Under the pieces are notes generated by a model. It saw only the letters and a program-made list of their open reading frames with translations, was not told where the DNA came from and did no database searches. DNA of 64,000 bases from Nannocystis bainbridge (lineage in GTDB: Bacteria > Myxococcota_A > Polyangia > Nannocystales > Nannocystaceae): assembly GCF_028368995.1 (NCBI RefSeq), contig NZ_JAQNDL010000001.1, positions 4,056,001 to 4,120,000 on the forward strand, written 5' to 3'. Below are positions 54,928 to 63,683 of the stretch, one piece after another (the first letter of the stretch is position 1; every line of letters begins with the position of its first letter). A program made the position numbers and the translations under genes.

Positions 54928-55827
54928 ATGTCGAGGCGCCCCTCTCGAAGCTTCGCGCTCGCGCTGCTCGGCCTGCACGCGTGCGGCACCGGCCCGGCCG
55001 GGCAGGTCGGCGAGGGCACCGGCTCCGTCATCCTCTCCGACTCGACCACGGCCGCCACCACCGGCTCGACCACCCATCTTTCCAGCACTGACCCGACCGA
55101 GGGCTCCTTCATCGCCCGCCCCGACGCCGCTGCCATCGTCGAGTGCGACCTCTTTTTGCAGGACTGTCTCGAAGGACAGAAGTGCACCGCCCTGAGCGGC
55201 GACGGCGACGGCCGCCTCGACACCTTCCGCTGCGTCCCCGTGGCCCGCGATCCCGACGCTCCGGGCCAGCCGTGCGCGACCGGCGAGCGCCCGCTCGACG
55301 GCCACGACTCCTGCGCCGCCGGATCGATCTGCCACGAGCAGGCCGCCGATCCCGCTGACCGCGTCTGCGTCTCGTTCTGCACCGGCAGCCCCGACGACCC
55401 CGGCTGTCCGCCGCAGGGCCTCTCTGCCTGCAGCACCGCCCATTGGTGCTCGATCTTCGCCTCAGGCCTCTCGGTCTGCCTGCCCGGCTGCGACCCGCTC
55501 CGCGACCCCTGCCCTGGCTCCCAGGTGTGCGCCCCGCTCGCGCTGGGCCTCGGCTTCATCTTCGAGTGCCTGCCCGACATCTCCGGCAGCACCGGCGCAT
55601 TCGCTGACGGCTGCAACGAGAGCAGCGAGTGCGACCCCGGCCTGCACTGCGACGAACCGAGCGCCGCGCTCGAGTGTGATCCAAAGGTCGCCGGCTGCTG
55701 CGTGCCCTGGTGCGACCTCACCAAGGCTTCGGCGTGCCCGGGCGCGGGTCAGACCTGCCAGCCGTTCTACGATGACGGCGAGGCCCCGGAATGCTTGCAC
55801 CTCGGCGTCTGCCGCCTGCCGTCGTGA
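54928..55827 (+). CDS. Cys-rich lipoprotein, second of a tandem pair
   Basis: Encodes 299 residues from ATG 54928, 77 bases after its paralogue. The signal peptide ends in LLGLHACGTG and a Thr/Ser linker follows. The domain parallels the upstream protein: ECDLFLQDCLEGQKCTALSGDGD, CTGSPDDPGC, CLPGCDPLRDPCPGSQ, ECDPKVAGCCVPWCD and CPGAGQTCQ. The conserved EGQKC plus SGDGD start and the CC-x-PWCD end define the family in this window. Probably surface-exposed. A palindrome copy lies at the same place in both paralogues (here 55163-55180). It ends convergently with gnd across a five-box palindrome array. Confidence 0.75.
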   Translation: MSRRPSRSFALALLGLHACGTGPAGQVGEGTGSVILSDSTTAATTGSTTHLSSTDPTEGSFIARPDAAAIVECDLFLQDCLEGQKCTALSGDGDGRLDTFRCVPVARDPDAPGQPCATGERPLDGHDSCAAGSICHEQAADPADRVCVSFCTGSPDDPGCPPQGLSACSTAHWCSIFASGLSVCLPGCDPLRDPCPGSQVCAPLALGLGFIFECLPDISGSTGAFADGCNESSECDPGLHCDEPSAALECDPKVAGCCVPWCDLTKASACPGAGQTCQPFYDDGEAPECLHLGVCRLPS

Positions 55828-55848
55828 CGAAGAAACATCATGCTACGA

Positions 55849-55952
55849 CATGACCGAAAGGTCATATCGTATTATCAGAAATTCATATCACGTTCCGATG
55901 GACATGTTCCTTGGTTTATGTCCATCTGGACATGCCCCGAAGGGCATGTCCA
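55849..55952. repeat. Palindrome cluster, up to 5 boxes, with 11-bp stem hairpin
   Basis: One copy lies at 55849-55866 (CATG-ACCGAAAGGT-CATA). Then boxes CACG, CATG, TATG, CATG and CATG start at 55889, 55903, 55917, 55931 and 55945, each 14 bp apart. The last pair gives an 11-bp perfect stem (55927-55952) with loop CGAA. It fills the gap between two converging genes, so a two-way terminator role fits; the region is also AT-richer than its surroundings. Confidence 0.75.
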
Positions 55953-55967
55953 AACATTGCACGACTG

Positions 55968-57389
55968 CTACTGCGGCGACTTCGGCCACTCGGAATGAAC
56001 AAACACCCCGGGCGCGTCGACGCGCTCGTACGTGTGGCTGCCGAAGTAATCGCGCTGAGCCTGGATGAGCGAAGCGCTGCCGCGCGACTGCGTGAGCGTG
56101 TCGAACCACGCCAGCGACGCCGAGAGCCCGGGGATCGGCAGCCCCGCCGCCGCGGCCGCCGCGACCACGCGCCGCCAGCCGGGCAGGCGGCGGGCCACGT
56201 CGGCCACGAAGTCGGGCGCGAGCATCAGCAGCTCGGGCTTGTCGGTCTGCGTGAACGCGGCCCGGATCCGCTCGAGGAACACCGCGCGGATGATGCAGCC
56301 GCCGGTCCAGATCCGCGCGATCTCCCCCAGGTTGGTCCCGTAGTCGCGGGCCTCGCTGGCCGCCTGCAGCAGGGCGAAGCCCTGCGTGTAGCTGGCGATC
56401 TTGCTGGCGTACAGCGCGTCGCGCAGGTCGTCGGCCGACACGCCCTGGATCGCCCCGCGGACCGGCTGCAGCGCCGCCTCGGCGCGCGTGCGCAGGTCCT
56501 TCGCGGACGACAGCAGGCGCGCGTCGACGGCCGCGGCGATGGTCGGGATCGCTACCCCGTGCTCGGCCGCCGCCACCACCGTCCACTTGCCGGTGCCCTT
56601 CTGCCCCGCGCGGTCGAGCACCGCGTCGATCAGCAGCGCCCCCGCCGTCTGCGGGTCAGGCACGCGCAGGATGTCGGCGGTGATCTCGATCAGGTAGCTC
56701 TCGAGCTCGCCGCGGTTCCAGCCGGCGAACGTGTCGGCGACCTGTCCCCAGGGCCAGCCCAGGCCCGCGCGCATCAGCGCCGTGACCTCGGCGATCAGCT
56801 GCATGTCGCCGTACTCGATGCCGTTGTGGACCATCTTGACGAAGTGCCCGGCCGAGCCGCGCCCGCAGTAGGTCACGCACACGCCCGACGCGCTGCGGGC
56901 CGCGATCGCCTCGAGCGGCGGGCGCAGGCGCTCCCACGCGTAGCGGTCGCCGCCCGGCATGATCGACGGACCGAGCAGCGCGCCCTCCGAGCCGCCCGAC
57001 ACGCCCATGCCGACGAACCGCCACGGCCGCCCCTCCGCGCGCGCGACCCGGCGGTCGGTGTCGGCGTAGAGGCTGTTGCCGCCGTCGACGACGATGTCGC
57101 CGTCCTCGAGCAGCGGGTCGAGCTGGTCGAGCACCGCGTCGACCGCCGGCCCGGCGTTGACCATCAGCACGATCCGCCGCGGCCGCTCGAGCATCTTCAC
57201 CAGCTCGGCCACGTCCTCGGCGATGCGCAGGTGCGCCTCCGGGTGCGCCGCCGCCAGCGCGTGCGCGTGCTCGACGGTGCGTTGATAGCCCGCCACGCGC
57301 AGCCCGCGGCTGGCGAAGTTGCGGGCGAGGTTGCCGCCCATGACGCCGAGGCCGACCACGGCCAGATCGCACAGCCCTGTTTCACTCAT
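55968..57389 (-). CDS. gnd: 6-phosphogluconate dehydrogenase (decarboxylating)
   Basis: Encodes 473 residues from ATG 57389. It converts 6-phosphogluconate to ribulose-5-phosphate, CO2 and NADPH. The NADP site is LAVVGLGVMGGNLARNFASRG, the substrate motifs are DGGNSLYADTDRR and GVSGGSEGALLGPSIMPGG, and GHFVKMVHNGIEYGDMQLIAE contains the catalytic Lys. The length is standard for the long (E. coli-like) class. Its start overlaps the pgl stop by 8 bases, so translation is coupled. Last gene of zwf-pgl-gnd. Confidence 0.97.
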   Translation of the reverse strand: MSETGLCDLAVVGLGVMGGNLARNFASRGLRVAGYQRTVEHAHALAAAHPEAHLRIAEDVAELVKMLERPRRIVLMVNAGPAVDAVLDQLDPLLEDGDIVVDGGNSLYADTDRRVARAEGRPWRFVGMGVSGGSEGALLGPSIMPGGDRYAWERLRPPLEAIAARSASGVCVTYCGRGSAGHFVKMVHNGIEYGDMQLIAEVTALMRAGLGWPWGQVADTFAGWNRGELESYLIEITADILRVPDPQTAGALLIDAVLDRAGQKGTGKWTVVAAAEHGVAIPTIAAAVDARLLSSAKDLRTRAEAALQPVRGAIQGVSADDLRDALYASKIASYTQGFALLQAASEARDYGTNLGEIARIWTGGCIIRAVFLERIRAAFTQTDKPELLMLAPDFVADVARRLPGWRRVVAAAAAAGLPIPGLSASLAWFDTLTQSRGSASLIQAQRDYFGSHTYERVDAPGVFVHSEWPKSPQ

Positions 57390-58065
57390 CGCTCTCACCC
57401 TCCGAATCGATGTCGGTCGCAATCACGAGGCTTGCGAGCGCCGTCGTCGGCAGCCCGTCCTCGCGCTGAATCACTCGCCGCAGCGCGGCCCGCTTGCCCG
57501 TCCCCGCGGCCATCATCACCGCGTGCGGCGTCGCCTGCAGCACCGGCAGCGTCAGGCTCATCCGTCGCGGCGGCGGCTTCGGGCTGTCCGCCACGAACAC
57601 CGCCGCCCCCGTCGCCTGCAGCGCCGCGTGCCCGGGGAACAGCGACGCCACGTGCCCGTCCTCGCCGAGCCCCAGCAGCGCCACGTCGAGCCCGCCCGCG
57701 AACTCGCGCGCGAACGCCCGCTCGAACCGCGCCACCGCCCGCGCCGGATCGTCGTCGTCGTCGGCCCACAGCGGCAGCGCCGAGGCCGGCGGCGGCAGCC
57801 CGAGCCGCAGGTAGCCCCCGCGGTTGCTGCCCTCGTCGCTGGCCGGCACGCAGCGCTCGTCGACCCACGTGAGCTGCACTCTCGACCATGTCCCTTTCGA
57901 CAGGTCCTCGAGGACATGTGGCAGCACCGCCAGCGCCGAGCCGCCGGGGATCGCCAGGCGGCACGCGCCGCGCTCGGCGTCGACGCGGGCGATCGCGCGG
58001 GCCAGGCGCTCCGCCGCGACCTCGGCCGGCCGCGGCGACCGCAAGATCTCGAGCTGCGGCGTCAT
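57382..58065 (-). CDS. pgl: 6-phosphogluconolactonase
   Basis: Encodes 227 residues from ATG 58065, whose start overlaps the zwf stop (ATGA). It hydrolyses 6-phosphogluconolactone. Motifs of the SOL/DevB family are visible: RLAIPGGSALAVLP, TWVDERCVPASDEGSNRGG, and DVALLGLGEDGHVASLFPGHAAL with the catalytic Glu-Asp-Gly-His. MSLTLPVLQATPHAVMMAAGTGKRAALR is also typical. It is tightly coupled with zwf and gnd. A three-box palindrome array (57887-57918) spans its coding sequence, encoding HVLEDLSKGTW. Confidence 0.95.
   Translation of the reverse strand: MTPQLEILRSPRPAEVAAERLARAIARVDAERGACRLAIPGGSALAVLPHVLEDLSKGTWSRVQLTWVDERCVPASDEGSNRGGYLRLGLPPPASALPLWADDDDDPARAVARFERAFAREFAGGLDVALLGLGEDGHVASLFPGHAALQATGAAVFVADSPKPPPRRMSLTLPVLQATPHAVMMAAGTGKRAALRRVIQREDGLPTTALASLVIATDIDSEGESDE
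57887..57918. repeat. Palindrome array, 3 boxes, inside pgl
   Basis: CATG, CAGG and CATG start at 57887, 57901 and 57915, exactly 14 bp apart. The second core TCCTCGAGGA is a perfect TCC-N4-GGA and the first (TCCCTTTCGA) keeps five of the six fixed bases. Confidence 0.65.
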
Positions 58066-59588
58066 CCTTCCGACCATCCGCCCTCGCAGCCGTTGAACAG
58101 CTCGTCGGCCGCTTCCGGGCCCCACGAGCCGGCCGAGTATTGCGCCGGCGGCGGCGCGTCGGGCCGGTCCCATGCGCCGCGGAACGCGTCGGCGAACCGC
58201 CAGCTGGCCTCGATCTCGTCGGCGTGGAGGAACAGCGTCTGGTCGCCCGTCATCGCGTCGAGCAGCAGGCGCTCGTAGGCCGGCGCGGTGCGGTCGCCGA
58301 AGCGCTCGCGGTAGTCGAAGTCGAGCTCGGCCGGGGCCATCACCATCGCCGCGCCCGGGCGCTTGACCCCGAACGCCAGGCGGATCGCCTCGCGCGGCTG
58401 GATCGACATCGTCAGCGCGTTGGGGCGGATCTGGCACAGGTCGCCCTGGCGCAGCCGCTCGCGAAATTCGTCGTCGGAGATGCCCTCGGGGCGGTTGAAA
58501 AGCTGCACCGGCGGCACGCGGAACTGGATCCGCACCTCGGTGAATTTCTTCGGCAGGCGCTTGCCGTGGCGCAGCAGGATCGGCACCCCGGCCCACCGCC
58601 ACGAGTCGCACTCGGCCCGGATCGCCACGTACGTCTCGGTGCGCGAGTCGGCCGGCACGCCCTCCTCGGCGTGATAGCCCGGCACCTTCTTGTCGGCGAC
58701 CTTGCCCGCCTTGTACTGCCCGCGCACCGAGTAGCGCTGCGCGTGCTCCGGCCCGGGCACGTGCAGGCTGCGCAGGAACTGGACCTTCTGCCCGCGGATC
58801 GCCGCCGCTTCGAGCGAGCTCGGCGGCTCCATCATCACCAGCGCCAGCACCTGCAACATGTGATTCTGCAGCATGTCGCGCAGCGCGCCCGTCGAGTCGT
58901 AGTAGGCCGCCCGCCCGCGCTCCATCCCCAGGTCCTCGGCCACCGTGACCTGCACGTGCTCGACGTGGTGCCGGTTCCACAGCGGCTCGAAGATCGCGTT
59001 GTGGAAGCGGAACCCGAGCAGGTTCTGCACCGTCTCTTTCCCGAGGTAGTGGTCGATGCGGTAGATCTGCTCCTCGCGCAGCGACTCGTGCAGCTGCCGG
59101 TTGAGCGCCGCCGCCGACGCCAGGTCGTGGCCGAACGGCTTCTCCACCACCACCCGCCGCCACGCGCAGGTCTCGTCGGCGCGCACGTGCAGCAGCCCGC
59201 CGACCGACAGCAGCGCGACCGTGGGCGCGAACAATTCTGGCTTCAAAGACAGGTAGAACAGCCGGCCCGCGTCGCGCCCGCCGGGCAGCTCGTCGAGCCG
59301 CCGCGACAGGCGGTCGAGATCTTCGGGGTTGCCGACGTCGCCCTGCAGATAGTGGACGCGCGGCGCGAGGGCCTCGAAGTCGGCGCGCTGCTCTTCGGGC
59401 ATGGCCTCGCGGATCTGCTGGCGATAGGTCTCGTCGTCCATCGGCCGGCGAGCGACCCCGAGCACGTGGAAGCCGCCGCTCGGGCGACCGCGGGCGGCCA
59501 GACTGGTGAGGGCGGGCATCAGCTTGCGCAGCGTGAGGTCGCCGCTCGCGCCGAAGATCACGACGTGCGCCGGAGGAGAGGAGGGCAT
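58062..59588 (-). CDS. zwf: Glucose-6-phosphate 1-dehydrogenase
   Basis: Encodes 508 residues from ATG 59588. It oxidises glucose-6-phosphate with NADP. The nucleotide site is VIFGASGDLTLRKLMPAL, the substrate site EEQIYRIDHYLGKETVQNLL (with the R-I-D-H-Y-L-G-K catalytic motif) and VVVEKPFGHDL is also conserved. Length and order are standard. First gene of the oxidative pentose-phosphate operon, divergent from the GH63-like gene with 91 bases between. A palindrome copy (59236-59253) falls in FYLSLKPELF codons, a region conserved across the family. Confidence 0.97.
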   Translation of the reverse strand: MPSSPPAHVVIFGASGDLTLRKLMPALTSLAARGRPSGGFHVLGVARRPMDDETYRQQIREAMPEEQRADFEALAPRVHYLQGDVGNPEDLDRLSRRLDELPGGRDAGRLFYLSLKPELFAPTVALLSVGGLLHVRADETCAWRRVVVEKPFGHDLASAAALNRQLHESLREEQIYRIDHYLGKETVQNLLGFRFHNAIFEPLWNRHHVEHVQVTVAEDLGMERGRAAYYDSTGALRDMLQNHMLQVLALVMMEPPSSLEAAAIRGQKVQFLRSLHVPGPEHAQRYSVRGQYKAGKVADKKVPGYHAEEGVPADSRTETYVAIRAECDSWRWAGVPILLRHGKRLPKKFTEVRIQFRVPPVQLFNRPEGISDDEFRERLRQGDLCQIRPNALTMSIQPREAIRLAFGVKRPGAAMVMAPAELDFDYRERFGDRTAPAYERLLLDAMTGDQTLFLHADEIEASWRFADAFRGAWDRPDAPPPAQYSAGSWGPEAADELFNGCEGGWSEG

Positions 59589-59679
59589 GGGGCGCGGCAA
59601 TGGTAGCCCGCATCGCCGCGCGCGGCAGCCCCCGCGCCGGGCGGCCGGGGCCGGCTCGCGTGGTACATTGGCGCGCGCC

Positions 59680-62364
59680 ATGGATCCGGAGCGCCAGCGC
59701 CAAGCCGAACAACGCCGCCGAGAGCGGCGCTGGGACCTGTTCGGGCCCTACCTCGCAGAACGCGCGTGGGCCACCGTGCGCGAGGATTACAGCGACGACG
59801 GCGACGTCTGGCGCTACTTCCCCCACGACCACGCGCGCTCGCGGGCCTACCGGTGGAACGAGGACGGCCTCCTCGGCATCAGCGACGAGCACCAGCGGCT
59901 GTGCTTCGCCCTGGCGCTGTGGAACGAGCGCGACCCGATCTTGAAGGAGCGGCTGTTCGGGGTCACCGGGCCGCAGGGGAATCACGGCGAGGACGTCAAG
60001 GAGGTCTACTTCTACCTCGACAACACGCCAACCCATAGCTACATGCGGGCGCTTTACAAGTACCCGCAGGCGGCGTTCCCGTACGAGCGCCTGCTCGCCG
60101 AGAACGCCCGCCGCCGCCGTGACGAGCCCGAGTTCGAGCTGGTCGACACCGGCGTGTTCGACGGCGGCCGCTACTTCGACGTGTTCGTCGAGTACGCCAA
60201 GGCCGGCCCGACCGACATCCTCGTTCAGATCACCGCGCACAACCGCGGCCCCGATCCGGCCCCGCTGCACCTGCTGCCGACGCTGTGGTTCCGCAACACC
60301 TGGGCCTGGTCCGACGACCCGCGCGTCCCCACCCTCACCCCGGCCCCGCGCCCCGACGGCCTGCCCGCGCTGGTCGCCGAGCACCGCGAGCTCGGCGAAC
60401 TGTGGTTCGTCAGCGAGGCCCCCGGCGCCCTCCTCTTCACCGACAACGAGACCAACGCCGCGCGCCTGTTCGGCGCCGACAACCGCACCCCGCACGTCAA
60501 GGACGCCTTCCACCGCCACGTCGTCGACGGTGAGTCCGGCGTGCTCGCGGCGGCCGGCACCAAGTCGGCCGTCCACCTGCGCGCCGTCGTCGCTCCCGGC
60601 GCGAGCTGGACGGTCCGCCTGCGCCTGTCCCCAAAGACAGCATCACCACAGTGCCCCGACGAGCCGGTCCTGGACCCCGAGCTCGCCGCCCCGTTCGCCG
60701 ACTTCGACGCCTTGATGCGAGCTCGCCGGGCCGAGGCCGACACGTTCTACGACGGCGTGCGCGCCGACATGACGGTCGACGAGCGGCAGGTGTTCCGCCA
60801 GGCGATCGCCGGCCTGCTGTGGTCCAAGCAGTTCTACCACTACGTCGTGCGCGACTGGCTCGCCGGCGACCCGGCTCAGCCGCCGCCGCCGCGCGAGCGG
60901 ACGCGCGGGCGCAACACCGACTGGCGGCACCTCTACAACCACCACGTCCTGTCGATGCCCGACACCTGGGAGTACCCGTGGTACGCGGCCTGGGACCTGG
61001 CGTTCCACTGCATCCCGCTGGCGCTGGTCGACCCCGAGTTCGCCAAGTCGCAGCTCGACCTGCTGACGCGCGAGTGGTTTCTGCACCCGAACGGGGCCAT
61101 GCCCGCGTACGAGTGGAACTTCAGCGACGTGAACCCGCCGGTGTTCGCGTGGGCGACCTGGCGGGTCTACAAGATCGAGCAGCGCCACGGCGGCAAGGGC
61201 GACCGCGCCTTCCTCGAGGCGATGTTCCACAAGTTGCTGCTGCACTTCACCTGGTGGGTCAACCGCAAGGACTCGGCCGGCAAGAACATCTTCCAGGGCG
61301 GCTTCCTCGGGCTCGACAACATCGGCGTGTTCGACCGCAGCGCCGGCCTCCCGAGCGGCGGCGTGCTCGAGCAGAGCGACGCCACCGCGTGGATGGGCAT
61401 GTTCTCGCTCAACATGATGACGATGGCGCTCGAGCTGGCGCGCGAGAATCCCGTCTACGAGAAGATCGCCAGCAAGTTCTTCGAGCATTTCCTGTCGATC
61501 GCCGACGCCATGAACAACCTCGGCGGCGAGGGCATCGGCCTGTGGGACGACCAGGACGAGTTCTTCTACGACGTCCTGCACCTGCCTGATGGCCGCGCCC
61601 TCCGCTTGCGGGCGCGCTCGCTGGTCGGCCTGATCCCGCTGCTCGCCGTCGAGACCATCGAGCCGCTGCTGCTCGAGCAGATGCCTGGATTCCGCCACCG
61701 CCTCGAATGGTTCCTCGCCCACCGCCCCGACCTCGCGCGCCTGGTCTCGCGCTGGTACGAGCCGGGCGCCGGCGAGCGCCGCTTGCTCGCCCTCGTCCGC
61801 GGCAGCCGCATGAAGCGGCTCCTGCGGCGCATGCTCGATCCGGGCGAATTCCTGTCCGACTACGGCGTGCGCTCGATGAGCAAGATCCACGCGACCGAGC
61901 CGTACCGCCTGCACATCGACGGCGCCACCCTCTCGATCGGCTACGAGCCCGGCGAGTCGCAGACCGGCCTGTTCGGCGGCAACAGCAACTGGCGCGGCCC
62001 GGTGTGGTTCCCGATCAACTTCCTCCTGATCGAGGCGCTACAGAAGTTCCACCACTACTACTCCGACGACTTCCGCGTCGAGTGCCCGACCGGCTCCGGC
62101 CACTACCTGTCGATCCGCGAGATCGCCGACGAGCTGTCGCGCCGCCTCACCCGCATCTTCCTGCCCGACGCCAAAGGCCGCCGCCCTTACGCCGGCGACG
62201 ACCCGCGTCAGCACGACCCGCACTGGCGCGACCACCTGCTGTTCCACGAGTATTTCCACGGCGACACCGGCCAGGGCCTCGGCGCCAGCCACCAGACCGG
62301 CTGGACCGCCCTGGTCGCCAAGCTGCTGCTGCAGCAGTGCCCTCCGCCCGACGACGACCACTAG
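59680..62364 (+). CDS. Large GH63/MGH1-like glycosidase
   Basis: Encodes 894 residues from ATG 59680. The protein belongs to the mannosyl-oligosaccharide-glucosidase-like (MGH1/GH63) group. The N-terminal 370 residues are beta-rich (VWRYFPHDHARSRAYRWNEDGLLG, VKEVYFYLDNTPTHSYM). The catalytic (alpha/alpha)6 barrel has MPDTWEYPWYAAWDLAFHCIPLA, with candidate acid Asp, and PNGAMPAYEWNFSDVNPPVFAWA. Near the end GLFGGNSNWRGPVWFPINFLLIEAL and HQTGWTALVAKL with a Trp are typical. No signal peptide is visible, so it probably acts in the cytoplasm on trehalose- or glycogen-like glucosides. The partnership with zwf is only positional. Confidence 0.88.
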   Translation: MDPERQRQAEQRRRERRWDLFGPYLAERAWATVREDYSDDGDVWRYFPHDHARSRAYRWNEDGLLGISDEHQRLCFALALWNERDPILKERLFGVTGPQGNHGEDVKEVYFYLDNTPTHSYMRALYKYPQAAFPYERLLAENARRRRDEPEFELVDTGVFDGGRYFDVFVEYAKAGPTDILVQITAHNRGPDPAPLHLLPTLWFRNTWAWSDDPRVPTLTPAPRPDGLPALVAEHRELGELWFVSEAPGALLFTDNETNAARLFGADNRTPHVKDAFHRHVVDGESGVLAAAGTKSAVHLRAVVAPGASWTVRLRLSPKTASPQCPDEPVLDPELAAPFADFDALMRARRAEADTFYDGVRADMTVDERQVFRQAIAGLLWSKQFYHYVVRDWLAGDPAQPPPPRERTRGRNTDWRHLYNHHVLSMPDTWEYPWYAAWDLAFHCIPLALVDPEFAKSQLDLLTREWFLHPNGAMPAYEWNFSDVNPPVFAWATWRVYKIEQRHGGKGDRAFLEAMFHKLLLHFTWWVNRKDSAGKNIFQGGFLGLDNIGVFDRSAGLPSGGVLEQSDATAWMGMFSLNMMTMALELARENPVYEKIASKFFEHFLSIADAMNNLGGEGIGLWDDQDEFFYDVLHLPDGRALRLRARSLVGLIPLLAVETIEPLLLEQMPGFRHRLEWFLAHRPDLARLVSRWYEPGAGERRLLALVRGSRMKRLLRRMLDPGEFLSDYGVRSMSKIHATEPYRLHIDGATLSIGYEPGESQTGLFGGNSNWRGPVWFPINFLLIEALQKFHHYYSDDFRVECPTGSGHYLSIREIADELSRRLTRIFLPDAKGRRPYAGDDPRQHDPHWRDHLLFHEYFHGDTGQGLGASHQTGWTALVAKLLLQQCPPPDDDH

Positions 62365-62540
62365 GCCGCTTCGACGAAGACCTGGAAGCCGCCAGCGTCG
62401 CCGAGGTGCGCACGATCGCCGGCGCCTTCCACCGACCTCCGAGAACGCCCGAGCGCGCAGTCGATCGAGATCGCCGCGCCATCGATCCGTGAATCACAGC
62501 CCCTTGACGGCGCTGGCGCCGGCGGCCGATCGTGCGCGTC

Positions 62541-63074
62541 ATGCCGTTCCGGTGCCTTCTCTTGTCGCTCCTCGTCTCGGGATGCGCGACCCACTACCAG
62601 CTCGACGTCGTCGCTTCCGAGCCCGCGCGGCTGCCTCCCGGCATGTCCCCGCTCGACGCGTCGGCGTGCCCGTCGGCCGCGTGGCGGACGAGCTACGACT
62701 GGCGCGCGTCCCCCGACGATCGGCGCGGGCGTGGCAAGCCGGTGCGCGTCAGCAGCCGCTGCGCGGACCTCGCCACGCAGGCACAGGCGGGCAAGGTGGA
62801 GCTCGCCGGCGACGCAAAGATCGAGCTGACCGGCTCCGCGCGGGGCCCGGGCCCGGCGGAACATCGCATGCTTCAGGAGTTCAGCTTCGACGACGGGAGC
62901 GGCGTCGTCGACATTCGCGACACCAACGGCCGCCCACGCACGATCGGGCAGGTGAAGCGCATCGAATACCACAGCAACGTGGTGATCATCCGTGTAGCCG
63001 ACGGGTCCGGCTTCATCGTCGATCCGCAAGCGGTCCTCGGCGTGCACTGGAACGCCGACGCGGCGAAGAAGTGA
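62541..63074 (+). CDS. Small predicted lipoprotein
   Basis: Encodes 177 residues from ATG 62541 (a GTG at 62532 is possible). The signal peptide MPFRCLLLSLLVSGCATHY ends in a lipobox with Cys at 15. The mature part is soluble and beta-rich near the end (FSFDDGSGVVDIRDTNG, RIEYHSNVVIIRVADGSGF). No recognised family. It lies about 175 bases downstream of the glycosidase gene on the same strand. It converges with the gene at 63170-63673, across a palindrome at 63103. Confidence 0.7.
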   Translation: MPFRCLLLSLLVSGCATHYQLDVVASEPARLPPGMSPLDASACPSAAWRTSYDWRASPDDRRGRGKPVRVSSRCADLATQAQAGKVELAGDAKIELTGSARGPGPAEHRMLQEFSFDDGSGVVDIRDTNGRPRTIGQVKRIEYHSNVVIIRVADGSGFIVDPQAVLGVHWNADAAKK

Positions 63075-63102
63075 GCGCATCTCGAGCGATGCACTCGAAA
63101 GA

Positions 63103-63120
63103 CATGCTCCAAGCGACATG
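63103..63120. repeat. Palindrome at convergent gene ends
   Basis: CATG-CTCCAAGCGA-CATG, boxes 14 bp apart, between the stop of the small lipoprotein gene (63074) and the converging stop at 63170. Confidence 0.6.
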
Positions 63121-63169
63121 TCTCGCTCGCGTTCACGCAGGCGAGTGGCCCCGCGTCACCCGCCGAGCG

Positions 63170-63673
63170 TCAGTCGTCCAGCGCCTCGGCCTCGTCGCCC
63201 TCGAGGTCGAGCTCGAGGTTCTCGTAAAAGTCGTCCGACACGACGAACAGCGGCCAGTCGGGCTCGATCTCGACGAAGCCGCGGCGCTCCTGGAACATCG
63301 CCACGTCGTCGAATTCTCCCTGGTACCAGCCCCACAGGAAGCGCACCCGCAGCGGGTCGAGGTTGCGGGCGCGCAGCTCGTCGACCACGTCCGCGATCTC
63401 CTGCTCGTCGAACTCGTCGATGTAGCTCTCCGCCTCGTCGATCAGCTTGCCCAGGTGGGCGATGCCCCGCTTCGTCAGCTTGTACAGCTGCGACTTGCGA
63501 TCGATCTCGATGAAGCCGTCCATCACCAGCTTCTCGAGCACCTCCTCGAGCGGAGCGTGCTGCGGCTCGAGCAGCACGGGCAGGCGGATCCCGCCTTCGC
63601 CGCCCTTGAGGTCGAGCTTCTTGAGGACGAAGATCCCGGCGTAGACGAGCTTCTTGGCGTGCGAGACGGTCAT
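63170..63673 (-). CDS. Hypothetical protein with winged-helix-like middle
   Basis: Encodes 167 residues starting MTVSHAKKLVYAGI. Residues about 40-75 (LEEVLEKLVMDGFIEIDRKSQLYKLTKRGIAHLGKLID) look like a winged-helix: a helix, then a wing with alternating basic and hydrophobic residues, and T-x-x-G-x-x-x-L, as in MarR- or ArsR-like folds. The C-terminus is acidic (DLEGDEAEALDD). It could be a small DNA-binding regulator. Preceded 10 bases upstream by another gene on the same strand, so they may form an operon. Confidence 0.6.
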   Translation of the reverse strand: MTVSHAKKLVYAGIFVLKKLDLKGGEGGIRLPVLLEPQHAPLEEVLEKLVMDGFIEIDRKSQLYKLTKRGIAHLGKLIDEAESYIDEFDEQEIADVVDELRARNLDPLRVRFLWGWYQGEFDDVAMFQERRGFVEIEPDWPLFVVSDDFYENLELDLEGDEAEALDD

Positions 63674-63683
63674 GGTGCTCCTG

